The notes under the pieces were generated by a model. The model did not search any database and was not told the origin of the DNA. It worked only from the letters and a program-made list of their open reading frames with translations. Positions 16,455-25,677 of a DNA stretch of 64,000 nucleotides are shown here, piece after piece. Location of the stretch: positions 1,179,001 to 1,243,000 of the forward strand of contig NZ_CP144918.1 of assembly GCF_036700095.1 (NCBI RefSeq). The letters are read 5' to 3'. Numbering within the stretch: the first letter of the stretch is position 1; every line of letters starts with the position of its first letter. Origin of the DNA: Pelagerythrobacter marensis (GTDB lineage Bacteria; Pseudomonadota; Alphaproteobacteria; Sphingomonadales; Sphingomonadaceae). The position numbers and the translations under genes were made by a program.

Positions 16455-17734
16455 TCGGTTTCGTCCGTCTCCAGGTATGCGGCGATCCGCGCCACCAGGG
16501 CGCGCGCCAGTTCCGTCTTCGGCATGCGCTCCAGCGTTTCGACACCGTCGGCGGTGACGATATGCGCCCGGTTGTGGTCGCTGCCCATCACGCTGTCCTT
16601 GGGCGCGCCCGAAACGTCGTTCGCGACGATCCAGTCGGCGCCCTTGCGCGCGCGCTTCGCCTTCGCGTTGTCGATCACGTTTTCGGTTTCGGCGGCAAAG
16701 CCGATCAGCAGGCCCGGCCGCGCGTCGTTCGCGGCGAGGCCGGCGAGAATGTCGGGATTTTCCGCCAGCACCAGTTCGGGCAGGCCGGACCGGGCCTTCT
16801 TCATCTTCTGCCCGGCGATATCGCGCGTGCGCCAGTCGGCCACGGCGGCGACCATCACCGCTACGTCCGCCGGCAGCGCGGCCTCGACCGCCTCGGCCAT
16901 TTCGCGAGCGGACTCGACGTCGATCCGGTCGACGCCATGCGGCGTTTCCAGCGCGACCGGGCCGGCCACCAGCGTCACGCGCGCGCCGGCGGCGGCGGCG
17001 GCCGCGGCGATGGCGAAGCCCTGCTTCCCGCTCGACCGGTTGGCGATATAGCGAACCGGATCGATCGGTTCGTGCGTCGGCCCCGCGGTCACAAGCACAT
17101 GGCGGCCATAGAGCGGGCGATGATCGGGGGCGGCATCGAAATCGGGCTGCCCCGAAAGCAGGTCCGGGCCGTCGCCAGCCTCGAGGCGTGCCACGATGGC
17201 GGCCCAGATCGCTTCCGGTTCGGGAAGGCGGCCGGGGCCGTATTCGCCGCAGGCCATCGGCCCTTCGTCGGGCTCGAGCACATCGACCCCGCTTTCGCGC
17301 AGCCAGGCGACGTTGCGCCGCGTTGCCGGGTGCTGCCACATGCGCACGTTCATCGCGGGCACGGCCATCACCGGCTTGTCCGTCGCGAGGATCAGCGTGG
17401 TCGCGAGATCGTCGGCGATCCCGGCCGCCATTTTGGCCAGCAGGTCCGCGCTTGCCGGGCAGACCACGACCAGATCGGCCTCGCGGCTGAGCTGGATGTG
17501 GCCCATCTCGGCCTCGTTCCTGAGATCCCACAGCGTGGTATAGACCGGGTTCTCCGACAGCGCGGCGAGCGTCATCGGCGTCACGAACTGCTGCCCGCCT
17601 TCGGTCACCACGCATGTCACCGATCCGCCGCCCTTGCGGATCAGGCGCACCAGTTCGCAGGCCTTGTAAGCGGCAATGCCCCCGCCGACGACGAGCAATA
17701 TCCGCGGTGCCTTGGCCCCATTGTCACCGGTCAT
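16451..17734 (-). CDS. coaBC: Bifunctional phosphopantothenoylcysteine decarboxylase/synthetase
   Basis: Two consecutive coenzyme A biosynthesis steps in one 427-residue protein. The N-terminal CoaC flavodoxin-like half shows [14 protein letters not shown] and the substrate-binding PAMNVRMW motif. The C-terminal CoaB half begins near residue 205 ([18 protein letters not shown]) with the SSGKQGFA motif and the Lys-rich [17 protein letters not shown] segment. It couples translationally to dut. Confidence 0.96.
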   Translation of the reverse strand: MTGDNGAKAPRILLVVGGGIAAYKACELVRLIRKGGGSVTCVVTEGGQQFVTPMTLAALSENPVYTTLWDLRNEAEMGHIQLSREADLVVVCPASADLLAKMAAGIADDLATTLILATDKPVMAVPAMNVRMWQHPATRRNVAWLRESGVDVLEPDEGPMACGEYGPGRLPEPEAIWAAIVARLEAGDGPDLLSGQPDFDAAPDHRPLYGRHVLVTAGPTHEPIDPVRYIANRSSGKQGFAIAAAAAAAGARVTLVAGPVALETPHGVDRIDVESAREMAEAVEAALPADVAVMVAAVADWRTRDIAGQKMKKARSGLPELVLAENPDILAGLAANDARPGLLIGFAAETENVIDNAKAKRARKGADWIVANDVSGAPKDSVMGSDHNRAHIVTADGVETLERMPKTELARALVARIAAYLETDETE

Positions 17735-17879
17735 CGCAGATCGTCCTTCTTCTCACCGCGCGAACCTAGCCGCGCCGCCTGCCGCGTGCCACCCCCGTGC
17801 GGCGCGCGGCGACGAATTGTCTGGTGGTTTATGGGCGCGAACCTGTAAACACCCCGGCAAGACATATGGAGGAGGGGAC

Positions 17880-18263
17880 ATGCGGATCTTGCTGACGGCG
17901 CTCATTTTCGTGGGCGGACTGTTCTATCTGGTCACCGGGCTGGGCTTCCTGGTCGACCCGGTCAATTCGGGCGCGACATTCGGCCTCGGCGCTTCCGGCC
18001 CCGATGGCCTTGCGACGATGCGCGCGGACATGACGGCTTTCTTCCTCGTCGCCGGGGCCTGCATGCTGTTCGGGGCATGGCGGCGCAACGGCGACGTGCT
18101 GCTGGTGCCGGCGGCGCTGTTCGGCATCGCGCTGCTGGGCAGGGTCGTCAGCGTCGCGGCCGACGGGACGGAGCCGGGGTTCTGGCTGCCGATGGCGGCG
18201 GAGGCGATCACGGTGATCGTGCTGCTGGTGGCGAGCCGCATCCTGCCGCATCCGGCGACCTGA
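17880..18263 (+). CDS. DUF4345-like membrane protein
   Basis: A 127-residue protein with four predicted transmembrane helices (first MRILLTALIFVGGLFYLVTGL) and the layout of DUF4345 proteins, whose function is unknown. The ATG at 17880 is preceded by a very strong GGAGGAGGGG ribosome binding site, which fixes the start against an upstream in-frame ATG inside the coaBC promoter. Confidence 0.75.
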   Translation: MRILLTALIFVGGLFYLVTGLGFLVDPVNSGATFGLGASGPDGLATMRADMTAFFLVAGACMLFGAWRRNGDVLLVPAALFGIALLGRVVSVAADGTEPGFWLPMAAEAITVIVLLVASRILPHPAT

Positions 18264-18270
18264 GCCGCGT

Positions 18271-18729
18271 TCAGGCGAAGATATCGGTGTCGACCGCGTT
18301 CATTGCAGAGATTTTGTGGTCGACCATCCGGCGGCACATGAGCGCGCCCAGCAGGCCCAACGTTGCCACGAACGCGATGGCGACCAGAAGCGTTGCGGCA
18401 CTTTCGTAGATGGATAGGCCGAACGGGGTTCCCATAATGCCACCCACGCCGGTACCGGCGGCGGCCCATGCTTTCCACCGGGCCCAACGCGAATCGCTGG
18501 CGGCCAGGCGAACCATCGGGGTTCCTGCGATCAGCGCCGCCGGCGTGGCGACGATCAGCCCGAATGCCGCACCCATGACTAGAACGACCATCAGAATCCC
18601 GCCGCCCGTTCCGCTGTCACCTGTGGCGAGGGCTATGACGATCAGAACAAGTCCGCCGACGACGCCCAGCGCCGGCCCGGTCAGCAGCGCGGGGCCGAGC
18701 ATCGCGCGGAAGGCCTGGCCCCAGCCCAT
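18271..18729 (-). CDS. Hypothetical membrane protein
   Basis: A 152-residue protein with four predicted transmembrane segments (GPALGVVGGLVLIVIALATG, ILMVVLVMGAAFGLIVATPAAL, a Gly-rich third and [18 protein letters not shown]). No catalytic or family motif is recognised. It lies 6 bp downstream of ubiB on the same strand and is probably cotranscribed with it. Confidence 0.6.
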   Translation of the reverse strand: MGWGQAFRAMLGPALLTGPALGVVGGLVLIVIALATGDSGTGGGILMVVLVMGAAFGLIVATPAALIAGTPMVRLAASDSRWARWKAWAAAGTGVGGIMGTPFGLSIYESAATLLVAIAFVATLGLLGALMCRRMVDHKISAMNAVDTDIFA

Positions 18730-18735
18730 CGCGGC

Positions 18736-20292
18736 TCAGCCGATCCAGCCGAGCATTGTCGCGCCCCAGACCGCACCGCCGCCGGCGAGCGCGGCCAGCA
18801 GGTAGCCGGGCCAGCCGCCGCGCTTGCGCGCGCGCCGCTGCCACATCAGCTCGATCGGCGGCAGCGGCGGCAGTTCGGGCGCGCCGCCGCGGGCGGGATA
18901 GCGCTCCTCTATCCGCCGCACGAGATCGGGGATGCGCAGCAGGGTCGCGGTATCTTCGCGAATCCGGTCGGCCAGCGCCGCTTCCGGTCCCAGCTCGTCG
19001 CGGATCCAGCTTTTCACGAAGGGTGCCGAAACGTCCCACATGTTGATCTGGGGATCGAGCTGGGTCGCGATCCCTTCGACCATGACCATCGTTTTCTGCA
19101 GCAACAGCAGGTGCGGCTGGGTCTGCATGTCGAAATCGCGGGTGATGGCGAACAGCCCGTCGAGCATCTGGCCGACCGAAAGCTCGCTCACCGGCTTGCC
19201 GCGCATCGGCTCGCCCACGGCGCGCAGCGCGGTCGCGAACTCGTCGACCGAGTGATAGCTCGGCACATATTGCGCCTCGAAATGGATTTCGGCGACGCGC
19301 CGGTAATCGCCGGTCGTCAGGCCATAGAGGATCTCGGCCAGCCATTGCCGCGCGCGCCGGTCGATCCGGCCCATGATCCCGAAATCGATCGCCACGATCG
19401 TGCCGTCGGCCTGCACGAACAGGTTCCCCTGGTGCATGTCGGCGTGGAAGAACCCGGCGCTGATCGCCTGGCGCAGGAACGCGAGCACCAGCCGGCGGGC
19501 AATGTCGGGCAGATCGTGACCTGCCGCGATCAGGGCGTCGCGGTCGGAAATCTTGATCCCGTCGACCCACTCGACGGTCATCACCCGGCCATTGGTCCGG
19601 TCCCAGTCGACCGACGGGATGCAGTAGCGTTCGACGCCGTGCATCGCATCGGCCAGCTCGCTTGCCGAGGCGGCTTCGCGCCGCAAGTCCAGCTCGCGGT
19701 TGGTCCAGCGCTTGAAATTGGCGATCGTCAGCCGCGGGCGCAGCCGGGCCGCTTCGCCGCCCAGCGCCTCCAGATGCGCGGCGGCCCATTCGTACGTCTG
19801 GATGTCGCGCGCGAAACGCTCCCGTATGCCCGGCCGTAGCACTTTGACGGCGACCTGGCGCCCGTCGGCGGTCACCGCGCGGTGTACCTGTGCGATGGAG
19901 GCGGCGCCGACCGGGACCGGGTCGATTTCTGCAAACAGCGTGTCGACCGGCTGGCCGAAGCTCGCCGAAATCGCCCGCTCGATCTCGGGATAGGGCACCG
20001 GCGGCAGGTTGTCCTGCAGCGAGAGGAGGTTGTGCGCCGCCTCTTCCCCCACCAGGTCGGGCCGGGTGGCGAGCGACTGGCCCAGCTTGATCGCGGCCGG
20101 CCCGATTTCCTGGAAAGCGCCGGCATAGTCGGGCTGGCGCGGCTGGAACGTGCCGAAACGGGCCACGCGCGCCAGGCGCTTGACCGGGCCGGGGGTGTTG
20201 GGATCGTTCTCGATCCCGCGCAGCGCCCCGTGCCGGGCGAGCGTGCGGCCCCATTTCAGCAGCCGGAATATATGGGTCGCCGGCTTGGTCAT
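18736..20292 (-). CDS. ubiB: Ubiquinone biosynthesis protein UbiB (ABC1/ADCK kinase-like)
   Basis: A 518-residue atypical protein kinase-like ATPase needed for coenzyme Q synthesis. The KxGQ motif appears as AAIKLGQSLATRPD near residue 67, the Ala-rich loop as VGAASIAQVHRA near residue 127, and the kinase core as FHADMHQGNLFV and IDFGIMGRI. A C-terminal transmembrane segment (GYLLAALAGGGAVWGATMLGW) anchors it. It belongs with ubiE upstream; a repeat element lies between them. Confidence 0.95.
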   Translation of the reverse strand: MTKPATHIFRLLKWGRTLARHGALRGIENDPNTPGPVKRLARVARFGTFQPRQPDYAGAFQEIGPAAIKLGQSLATRPDLVGEEAAHNLLSLQDNLPPVPYPEIERAISASFGQPVDTLFAEIDPVPVGAASIAQVHRAVTADGRQVAVKVLRPGIRERFARDIQTYEWAAAHLEALGGEAARLRPRLTIANFKRWTNRELDLRREAASASELADAMHGVERYCIPSVDWDRTNGRVMTVEWVDGIKISDRDALIAAGHDLPDIARRLVLAFLRQAISAGFFHADMHQGNLFVQADGTIVAIDFGIMGRIDRRARQWLAEILYGLTTGDYRRVAEIHFEAQYVPSYHSVDEFATALRAVGEPMRGKPVSELSVGQMLDGLFAITRDFDMQTQPHLLLLQKTMVMVEGIATQLDPQINMWDVSAPFVKSWIRDELGPEAALADRIREDTATLLRIPDLVRRIEERYPARGGAPELPPLPPIELMWQRRARKRGGWPGYLLAALAGGGAVWGATMLGWIG

Positions 20293-20298
20293 GCGCTC

Positions 20299-20385
20299 TC
20301 CCCTCCCGCTTGCGGGAGGGGCCGGAGGTGGGCCTTGCGGCCCATGCCCACCCCTAACCCCTCCCGCAAGCGGGAGGGGGATTGC
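20299..20385. repeat. Paired palindromic repeat between ubiE and ubiB
   Basis: Two palindromes, CCCCTCCCGCTTGCGGGAGG and CCCTCCCGCAAGCGGGAGGG, flank a GGTGGGCCTTGCGGCCCATG core. It occupies almost the whole gap between the two quinone genes. Confidence 0.75.
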
Positions 20386-20395
20386 AGGGCGACGC

Positions 20396-21139
20396 TCATA
20401 CCTTCCATCCCGAATGGATCGCGACCAGCCCGCCCATGATCGGTTCGACGCGCGTATTGGCGAACCCGGCGGCGCGGATCATCGCCTCGAACTCGGGCAT
20501 CGGGGGGAAGCGGCGGATCGATTCGACCAGGTAGCGATAGCTGTCCTCGTCGCCCGCGATCGCCTTGCCGATCTGCGGCACGAGCTTGTGCGAATAGAGG
20601 TCGTAGGCTTCCTTGAAGCCGGGCCATTCGGTGGTCGAGAATTCCAGGCAGAAGAAGCGCCCGCCGTATTTGAGCACGCGGTGCGCCTCGGCCAGGGCCT
20701 TGTCGATCCGGGTCACGTTGCGGATGCCGAAAGCGATCGTATAGGCATCGAACATGCCGCGCGGATAGCCCAGCTCCTCCGCATTCTGGCACGACCATGC
20801 AAGGCCCGTCAGGCCGCGGTCGATCGCCCGTTCGATGCCGACGTCGAGCATGTCCCGGTTGATGTCGGCCACCGTCACTTCGGCGCCGCGTTCGGCCAGG
20901 CGGAAGGCGATGTCGCCGGTGCCGCCGGCCATGTCGAGGATCGCCTCGCCCGGCTGCGGCTTGACCCGGCGCACGAAGCGGTCCTTCCACAATCGGTGCA
21001 TCCCGCCCGACATGGCATCGTTCATCACGTCGTATTTCGCCGCCACGCGGGAAAAGACCGCGCCCACGCGGGCGGTCTTTTCCTCGGGGGGCACGTCTTC
21101 GTAGCCGAAGGAAACCCGCTCGCCATCCAGTTCGCTCAT
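20396..21139 (-). CDS. ubiE: Demethylmenaquinone/ubiquinone methyltransferase UbiE
   Basis: SAM-dependent C-methyltransferase of 247 residues in ubiquinone synthesis. The N-terminal VSFGYEDVPPEEKTARVGAV signature, the SAM-binding ILDMAGGTGDIAF motif near residue 72, and the IAFGIRNVTRIDKALAEAHR motif near residue 155 are all present. It reads divergently from mutM, with start codons 56 bp apart. Confidence 0.96.
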   Translation of the reverse strand: MSELDGERVSFGYEDVPPEEKTARVGAVFSRVAAKYDVMNDAMSGGMHRLWKDRFVRRVKPQPGEAILDMAGGTGDIAFRLAERGAEVTVADINRDMLDVGIERAIDRGLTGLAWSCQNAEELGYPRGMFDAYTIAFGIRNVTRIDKALAEAHRVLKYGGRFFCLEFSTTEWPGFKEAYDLYSHKLVPQIGKAIAGDEDSYRYLVESIRRFPPMPEFEAMIRAAGFANTRVEPIMGGLVAIHSGWKV

Positions 21140-21195
21140 GGCCCCGGCCTTACGGGGAATTGCCGCCCGGGCAAAGGGTGTTAGAGGCAGGGGCC

Positions 21196-22011
21196 ATGCC
21201 CGAACTGCCCGAAGTCGAAACCACCGTGCGCGGGCTGGCCCGCTACCTCGAAGGGGAGCGGATCGCGCGCGTGGCGGTCAACCGGCCCGACATGCGCCGC
21301 CCGTTCCCGGCCGAACTCGCGCAGATGCTGACCGGGGCGCGGGTGACGGGGCTGGGGCGGCGGGCGAAAGTCGGCCTGATCCACACCGACCGCGGCCAGA
21401 CCCTTCTCTTCCACCTGGGGATGAGCGGGCGCTGGCGGATCGACCCGGCCGCGCCCGACAGGCACGACCACCTCGTGCTCGAAACCGGTGCGCACCGCTT
21501 CGCGCTCAACGATGCGCGGCGGTTCGGCTGGGTGGATCTGGTCGCCACCGATTCGCTCGACCGCCTGGCTGCGTTCGCCGCGATGGGGCCGGAGCCCCTG
21601 GGGCCGGGCCTGACCGCGGGCCACCTGCACGCCGCGCTGGCGGGCCGGAAACAGGCGATCAAGCTGCTGCTGCTCGACCAGCGCATCGTTGCCGGCCTGG
21701 GCAATATCTACGTGTGCGAGGCGCTCTTCCGCGCGCGGATCGATCCGCGCAAGGCAGGGGGCAGGGTCTCGCGCGCCGCGCTGGAACGGCTGGTGCCGGC
21801 GATCCGGGACGTGCTGGAACAGTCGATCGCTGACGGCGGGTCGTCCCTGCGCGACTATGCCCGGCCCGATGGCGAACTCGGCTATTTCGCGACCCGGTTC
21901 GACGTCTACGGCCGCGAGGGGGAGCCGTGCCGGCGCTGCGACGGCGGCACCGTGCGCCGCCTGGCCCAGGGCGGGCGCAGCACATGGTTCTGCCCCCGGT
22001 GCCAGCGGTGA
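21196..22011 (+). CDS. mutM: Formamidopyrimidine-DNA glycosylase
   Basis: Bifunctional glycosylase/AP lyase that removes 8-oxoguanine. The 271-residue protein starts MPELPEVE, giving the catalytic Pro1 after Met removal and Glu2; the conserved Lys lies in LFHLGMSGRW, and the helix-two-turn-helix in VAGLGNIYVCEALFRA. The C-terminal zinc finger has CRRC and CPRC pairs. The ATG at 21196 is fixed by the need for Pro as the mature first residue. Confidence 0.97.
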   Translation: MPELPEVETTVRGLARYLEGERIARVAVNRPDMRRPFPAELAQMLTGARVTGLGRRAKVGLIHTDRGQTLLFHLGMSGRWRIDPAAPDRHDHLVLETGAHRFALNDARRFGWVDLVATDSLDRLAAFAAMGPEPLGPGLTAGHLHAALAGRKQAIKLLLLDQRIVAGLGNIYVCEALFRARIDPRKAGGRVSRAALERLVPAIRDVLEQSIADGGSSLRDYARPDGELGYFATRFDVYGREGEPCRRCDGGTVRRLAQGGRSTWFCPRCQR

Positions 22012-22211
22012 CGGGCGGGGCGAGGCCGGCCAACAGCCGGCCGCGGATCGCTGGCGTGCTTCGAACGGCCGGCCGCCTGCTGCCGGCGATGCTTGACGAT
22101 TCGCACTGCCGCCGCTAAGGCGCGCGCTTTCCGGCGGGCGAACCGCCGCTTTGCCGCAAGATTATTCGAAGGAATCCGGCTTCCGCAACGAAGCCCGAGA
22201 CAAGGACGAAC

Positions 22212-22472
22212 ATGGCCAATACGCCGCAAGCCAAAAAGCGCATCCGCCGCAACGAACGCCGCGCCCAGATCAACGGTGCGCGCATGAGCCGCATCCGCAA
22301 CTTCGTGAAGAAGGCCGAAGCCGCGATCGAAGGCGGCGACAAGAAGGCCGCGGCCGAAGCGCTCCGTGCCGCGCAGCCCGAGCTGGCCCGCGGCGTGGCC
22401 CGCGGCGTGATCCACAAGAACACGGCAGCGCGCAAGTTGTCGCGTTTGTCCAAGCGGGTCGCGGCGCTCTGA
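22212..22472 (+). CDS. rpsT: 30S ribosomal protein S20
   Basis: An 86-residue basic ribosomal protein, [20 protein letters not shown] at the N-terminus, with the conserved [10 protein letters not shown]-like helix (here [15 protein letters not shown]) and the [19 protein letters not shown] tail. It lies between mutM and dnaA as in many alphaproteobacteria and has its own terminator. Confidence 0.97.
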   Translation: MANTPQAKKRIRRNERRAQINGARMSRIRNFVKKAEAAIEGGDKKAAAEALRAAQPELARGVARGVIHKNTAARKLSRLSKRVAAL

Positions 22473-22956
22473 TTCGCGCGCTCCATTGCGGAGCGTGACA
22501 GTTTTGAAACGGCATGGGGGCCGGCGTGTAAAGCGCCGGCCCCTTTCCATTACAGAATGAAGACATCGGTTCGCCTGCAAACCCGCAGAAGCGCACGATT
22601 CGCGATGCCGCTTTCCAGTTTATGCCGGAGTTTCATTCACTTGAACGGACGCCTGCGGCCTTGCAGCGAGTCAACTTGTTTATTTCGGATTTTTTGCAGC
22701 GCCGCCTCTTGCGACTCACTCGAACCCCTTCAATAAGGGGAACTTCGGCACGGGGCGGGACAGCTGGTGCCTCTAAAGCATTGGTCGCATGGCACGCAGC
22801 CCGGGATGGAGGCGATTCCCGGGCGGGGAGAGGCTTTGCCCGGTGCACAGGAATATAGTGCCGGCCCCGTTCGGGGTTGGGGAGCGACGAGGCAGGATAA
22901 TGGCGAGCAAAGTCGGCGAAGCGAGCGCTCGGGCAAGGAAAGGGCAAGGCGATTCG
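22473..22956. other. rpsT-dnaA intergenic region
   Basis: A 484 bp gap. It holds the rpsT terminator (22517-22546), then a relatively AT-rich stretch (GTTTATTTCGGATTTTTTGC, about 22676-22695) that probably carries the dnaA promoter. I see no TTATCCACA-type DnaA boxes and do not call an origin. An in-frame ATG at 22900 could extend DnaA by 19 residues. Confidence 0.5.
22517..22546 (+). terminator. rpsT terminator
   Basis: Perfect 10 bp stem GGGGCCGGCG / CGCCGGCCCC with a 7 nt loop, followed by TTT, 45 bp after the rpsT stop. Confidence 0.75.
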
Positions 22957-24366
22957 ATGGAAGATCTCGAAGCGGTGAACCTGGCGGCGGATTGGTCGGA
23001 TATCAGCCAGGGCCTGCGAAAGGATCTCGGTCACCAGCTTCACAGCCAGTGGATCAAGCCGATCCAGCTCGGCGGCTTCTGCGAAGAAACCGGAACGCTC
23101 GATCTCTACCTGCCGACCGAATTTTCGGCCAACTGGGTTCAGGACCGCTTTGCCGACCGGCTTTCGCTGGCCTGGAAGATCGCGCGCAACGAAGTGCGCA
23201 ACGTGCGGATTTCGGTCCACCCCGGGCGGCGCAAGCTTCCCGACATCCACCTGGGCGGCGATAGTCACCGCGCGGCCAACGATGCCGATTCGTCGATGAT
23301 TGCGGTCGCCGCCGGCACTATCGGGGAGCAGGGCTTCACTTCGTCGGTCGGGCTCGATCCCTCGCTGACGTTCGCCGCGTTCGTCACCGGCGAATCGAAC
23401 GTGCTCGCCTGCAACGCGGCGCAGCGTATGGCGGCGAACGAGGAACCCCAGTTTTCGCCGCTCTACCTCAAGGCGGCGACCGGCCAGGGCAAGACGCACC
23501 TGCTCCATGCGATCGGCCATGCCTATCTGTCGAGCCATCCGCGCGCGCGCATCTTCTATTGCAGCGCCGAGCGCTTCATGGTCGAATTCGTCCAGGCGCT
23601 GAAGCAGAACCAGATGATCGAGTTCAAGGCGCGGCTGCGCAGTTTCGATCTGCTGCTGGTCGACGACATCCAGTTCATCATCGGCAAGGCGAGCGCGCAG
23701 GAAGAGCTTCTCTATACGATCGACGCGCTGCTGGCCGAAGGCAAGCGGCTGGTCTTCGCCGCCGACCGCGCGCCGCAGGCATTGGACGGGGTCGAACCGC
23801 GCCTGCTCTCGCGCCTGTCGATGGGCCTCGTCGCCGATATCGCCCCGGCCGATATCGAACTGCGACGCTCGATCCTCGAATCGAAGCTGACCCGGTTCGC
23901 CCCGCTCTCGGTGCCCGAGGACGTGATCGACTTTCTCGCCCGCACGATCACGCGCAACGTGCGCGAGCTGGTGGGCGGGCTCAACAAGCTGGTCGCCTAT
24001 GCCCAGCTCACCGGGCAGGAGGTTTCGCTCCAGCTGGCCGAGGAGCAGCTGACCGATATTCTTTCGGCCAATCGCCGCCGGATCACGATCGACGAGATCC
24101 AGCGCACCGTGTGCCAGTTCTACCGCATCGACCGCGCGGAGATGTCGAGCAAGCGCCGCGCGCGCGCGGTCGTGCGGCCGCGCCAGGTCGCGATGTACCT
24201 GTCGAAGGTTCTTACCCCGCGCTCCTATCCCGAGATCGGGCGCAAGTTCGGCGGCCGCGACCATTCGACCGTGATCCACGCCGTCCGCCTGATCGAGGAT
24301 CTGCGCCAGCGCGATGCCGACATGGACGGCGACGTGCGCAGCCTGCTCCGCCAGCTCGAGAGCTGA
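22957..24366 (+). CDS. dnaA: Chromosomal replication initiator DnaA
   Basis: A 469-residue AAA+ initiator that binds the origin and opens it. The N-terminal domain I (LRKDLGHQLHSQWIKPI), Walker A (GQGKTHLL) near residue 175, Walker B (LLLVDDIQF), the sensor-1 AADRAP segment and the C-terminal helix-turn-helix DNA-binding signature (GRDHSTVIHAVR) are clear. I chose the ATG at 22957 (MEDLEAVNLAADW); starts at 22900 or 22789 add non-conserved residues. Confidence 0.95.
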   Translation: MEDLEAVNLAADWSDISQGLRKDLGHQLHSQWIKPIQLGGFCEETGTLDLYLPTEFSANWVQDRFADRLSLAWKIARNEVRNVRISVHPGRRKLPDIHLGGDSHRAANDADSSMIAVAAGTIGEQGFTSSVGLDPSLTFAAFVTGESNVLACNAAQRMAANEEPQFSPLYLKAATGQGKTHLLHAIGHAYLSSHPRARIFYCSAERFMVEFVQALKQNQMIEFKARLRSFDLLLVDDIQFIIGKASAQEELLYTIDALLAEGKRLVFAADRAPQALDGVEPRLLSRLSMGLVADIAPADIELRRSILESKLTRFAPLSVPEDVIDFLARTITRNVRELVGGLNKLVAYAQLTGQEVSLQLAEEQLTDILSANRRRITIDEIQRTVCQFYRIDRAEMSSKRRARAVVRPRQVAMYLSKVLTPRSYPEIGRKFGGRDHSTVIHAVRLIEDLRQRDADMDGDVRSLLRQLES

Positions 24367-24377
24367 CCCACGGCTGC

Positions 24378-24455
24378 GAGCCCCAGCGAAAGCTGGGGCC
24401 TCGGGCAACCCGGCGCTCCGCTTGTGGCACGAGGTCCCAGCCTTCGCTGGGACTC
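24378..24455. repeat. Paired palindromic repeat, family C (copy 2)
   Basis: GAGCCCCAGCGAAAGCTGGG and GGTCCCAGCCTTCGCTGGGA form an inverted pair between dnaA and the ThiF-like gene, matching the layout at 8129-8207. Confidence 0.75.
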
Positions 24456-24500
24456 AGTCTCATATCGACAGTCCCTCCACAGCCTGCCAACAGCATTGCC

Positions 24501-25316
24501 ATGGCCCTGCCCCCCGACCGCATCGACCGCTTCGCGCGCCATATCGTCCTGCCCGAGATCGGCGGGGCGGGGCAGGTCGCGCTCGCCGGGGCGCATGTCG
24601 CGCTGGTCGGCCTGGGCGGGATCGGCAGCCCGGCGCTGCAATATCTCGCCGGTGCCGGCGTCGGGCGCTTCACCCTGATCGACGACGGGCGAGTCGAACT
24701 GTCCAACCTGCAGCGCCAGACGCTCTATGCGGAGCGGGACGTGGGGCATGGCAAGGCGGTGTCGGCGCGGCGCTGGCTCGCCAATTTCGACGGAGCGATC
24801 GCGGTCGCGCTGGTCGACCGCCGCCTGACTCGCGACAATGCCGGCGCCGCGATCGCGGGGGTCGATCTCGTGCTCGACGGGACGGACAATTTCGCCACCC
24901 GGCTTGCAGTGTCCGATGCCTGCGTGGCGTCCGGCATCCCGCTCCTCTCGGCCGCCGTCGGGCGCTTTCAGGGGCAGGTCGGCGCTTTCGCCGGGCACTT
25001 GCCGGGCGAGGCCTGCTACCGCTGCTTCGTCGGCGACGCTTTCGATGCCGACGACTGCGATACTTGCGCGGAGGACGGGATGCTCGGCGCCATGGCAGGC
25101 TGGACCGGCACCTTCGCCGCCATGCAGGCCGTGCGCGTCCTGCTCGCGGGCAAGGCCGCTTTCGGCGATCCGCAATGGGGCCGCTTGCACCTTCTCGACG
25201 GCCTCAAGGCGGAGATGCGCACGCTGCGCATCGCGAGGGACCCGGCCTGCCGCGCGTGCAGTTCTGCCGGAAAAGCGTCCGACGATGGATCCCCGCCTTC
25301 GCGCGGATGGCAATAA
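24501..25316 (+). CDS. ThiF/MoeB/HesA-family adenylyltransferase
   Basis: An E1-like enzyme of 271 residues that adenylates the C-terminal Gly-Gly of a sulfur-carrier protein (MoaD or ThiS type). The nucleotide-binding motif GLGGIGSPALQYLAGAGVG is near residue 35, the catalytic Asp in DGTDNFATR, and Cys pairs in CYRC and CRAC should hold zinc. The last residues (DDGSPPSRGWQ) are encoded by a family B palindromic repeat at 25286-25311, so the native C-terminus has been replaced or extended. MoeB or ThiF identity cannot be settled here because no carrier gene is nearby. Confidence 0.88.
   Translation: MALPPDRIDRFARHIVLPEIGGAGQVALAGAHVALVGLGGIGSPALQYLAGAGVGRFTLIDDGRVELSNLQRQTLYAERDVGHGKAVSARRWLANFDGAIAVALVDRRLTRDNAGAAIAGVDLVLDGTDNFATRLAVSDACVASGIPLLSAAVGRFQGQVGAFAGHLPGEACYRCFVGDAFDADDCDTCAEDGMLGAMAGWTGTFAAMQAVRVLLAGKAAFGDPQWGRLHLLDGLKAEMRTLRIARDPACRACSSAGKASDDGSPPSRGWQ
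25286..25311 (-). repeat. REP-like unit, family B (inside the ThiF-like gene 3' end)
   Basis: A 26 bp unit (GGATCCCCGCCTTCGCGCGG core) overlapping the final codons and ending just before the TAA of the ThiF-like gene. Confidence 0.75.
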
Positions 25317-25326
25317 GAGCAGCAGT

Positions 25327-25352
25327 GTCATTCCCGCGAACGCGGGAATCCA
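25327..25352 (+). repeat. REP-like unit, family B (left arm of GIY-YIG cassette 2)
   Basis: A 26 bp unit with a perfect TTCCCGCGAACGCGGGAA palindrome, in inverted orientation to the unit at 25678-25703. Confidence 0.8.
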
Positions 25353-25373
25353 GGGCCCGGCTTGCCCGTCGGT

Positions 25374-25673
25374 TCAGCGGTTCAGGTCGTACCAGAGATC
25401 GCGCCATTCCGGGTTGCCGCTTTCGATCAGCTCGATCTTCCATGCGCGCCGCCATTTCTTCAGCGCCTTCTCGCGCGCGATGGCCTCGTGAATATCGCCG
25501 AACGGCTCAAGATGCACCAGACGGGTCACGCGGTACTGCCTGGTGAAGCCGGGAACCTTGCCGCTGCGATGTTCGTCCATCCGCCCGGCAAGGCGGGATG
25601 TGAGACCGATATAAAGCGTGCCGCGCTTCCGGCTCGCGAGGATGTAGACCCAACAATAGGGTTCGTCGGTCAC
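25374..25673 (-). CDS. GIY-YIG domain nuclease (cassette 2)
   Basis: A 99-residue GIY-YIG protein (VYILAS...LYIGLTS near residues 9-22, then RMDEHR, EKALKKW and IELIESGNPEW). It aligns along its whole length with the protein at 1973-2308, with identical or similar residues at most positions. It starts with GTG at 25673, only 4 bp from the right repeat arm, with no clear ribosome binding site. It lies between two family B units in inverted orientation, the same architecture as cassette 1 with a different repeat family. Predicted DNA nuclease; target unknown. Confidence 0.85.
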   Translation of the reverse strand: MTDEPYCWVYILASRKRGTLYIGLTSRLAGRMDEHRSGKVPGFTRQYRVTRLVHLEPFGDIHEAIAREKALKKWRRAWKIELIESGNPEWRDLWYDLNR

Positions 25674-25677
25674 GCCG

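Noticed and set aside
22473-22956. Possible replication origin next to dnaA
   Set aside because: No cluster of DnaA boxes is visible, and in many alphaproteobacteria the origin is not beside dnaA.
25327-25352. CRISPR-like repeat
   Set aside because: The repeats are palindromic, in alternating orientation and not regularly spaced; there are no spacers or cas genes.
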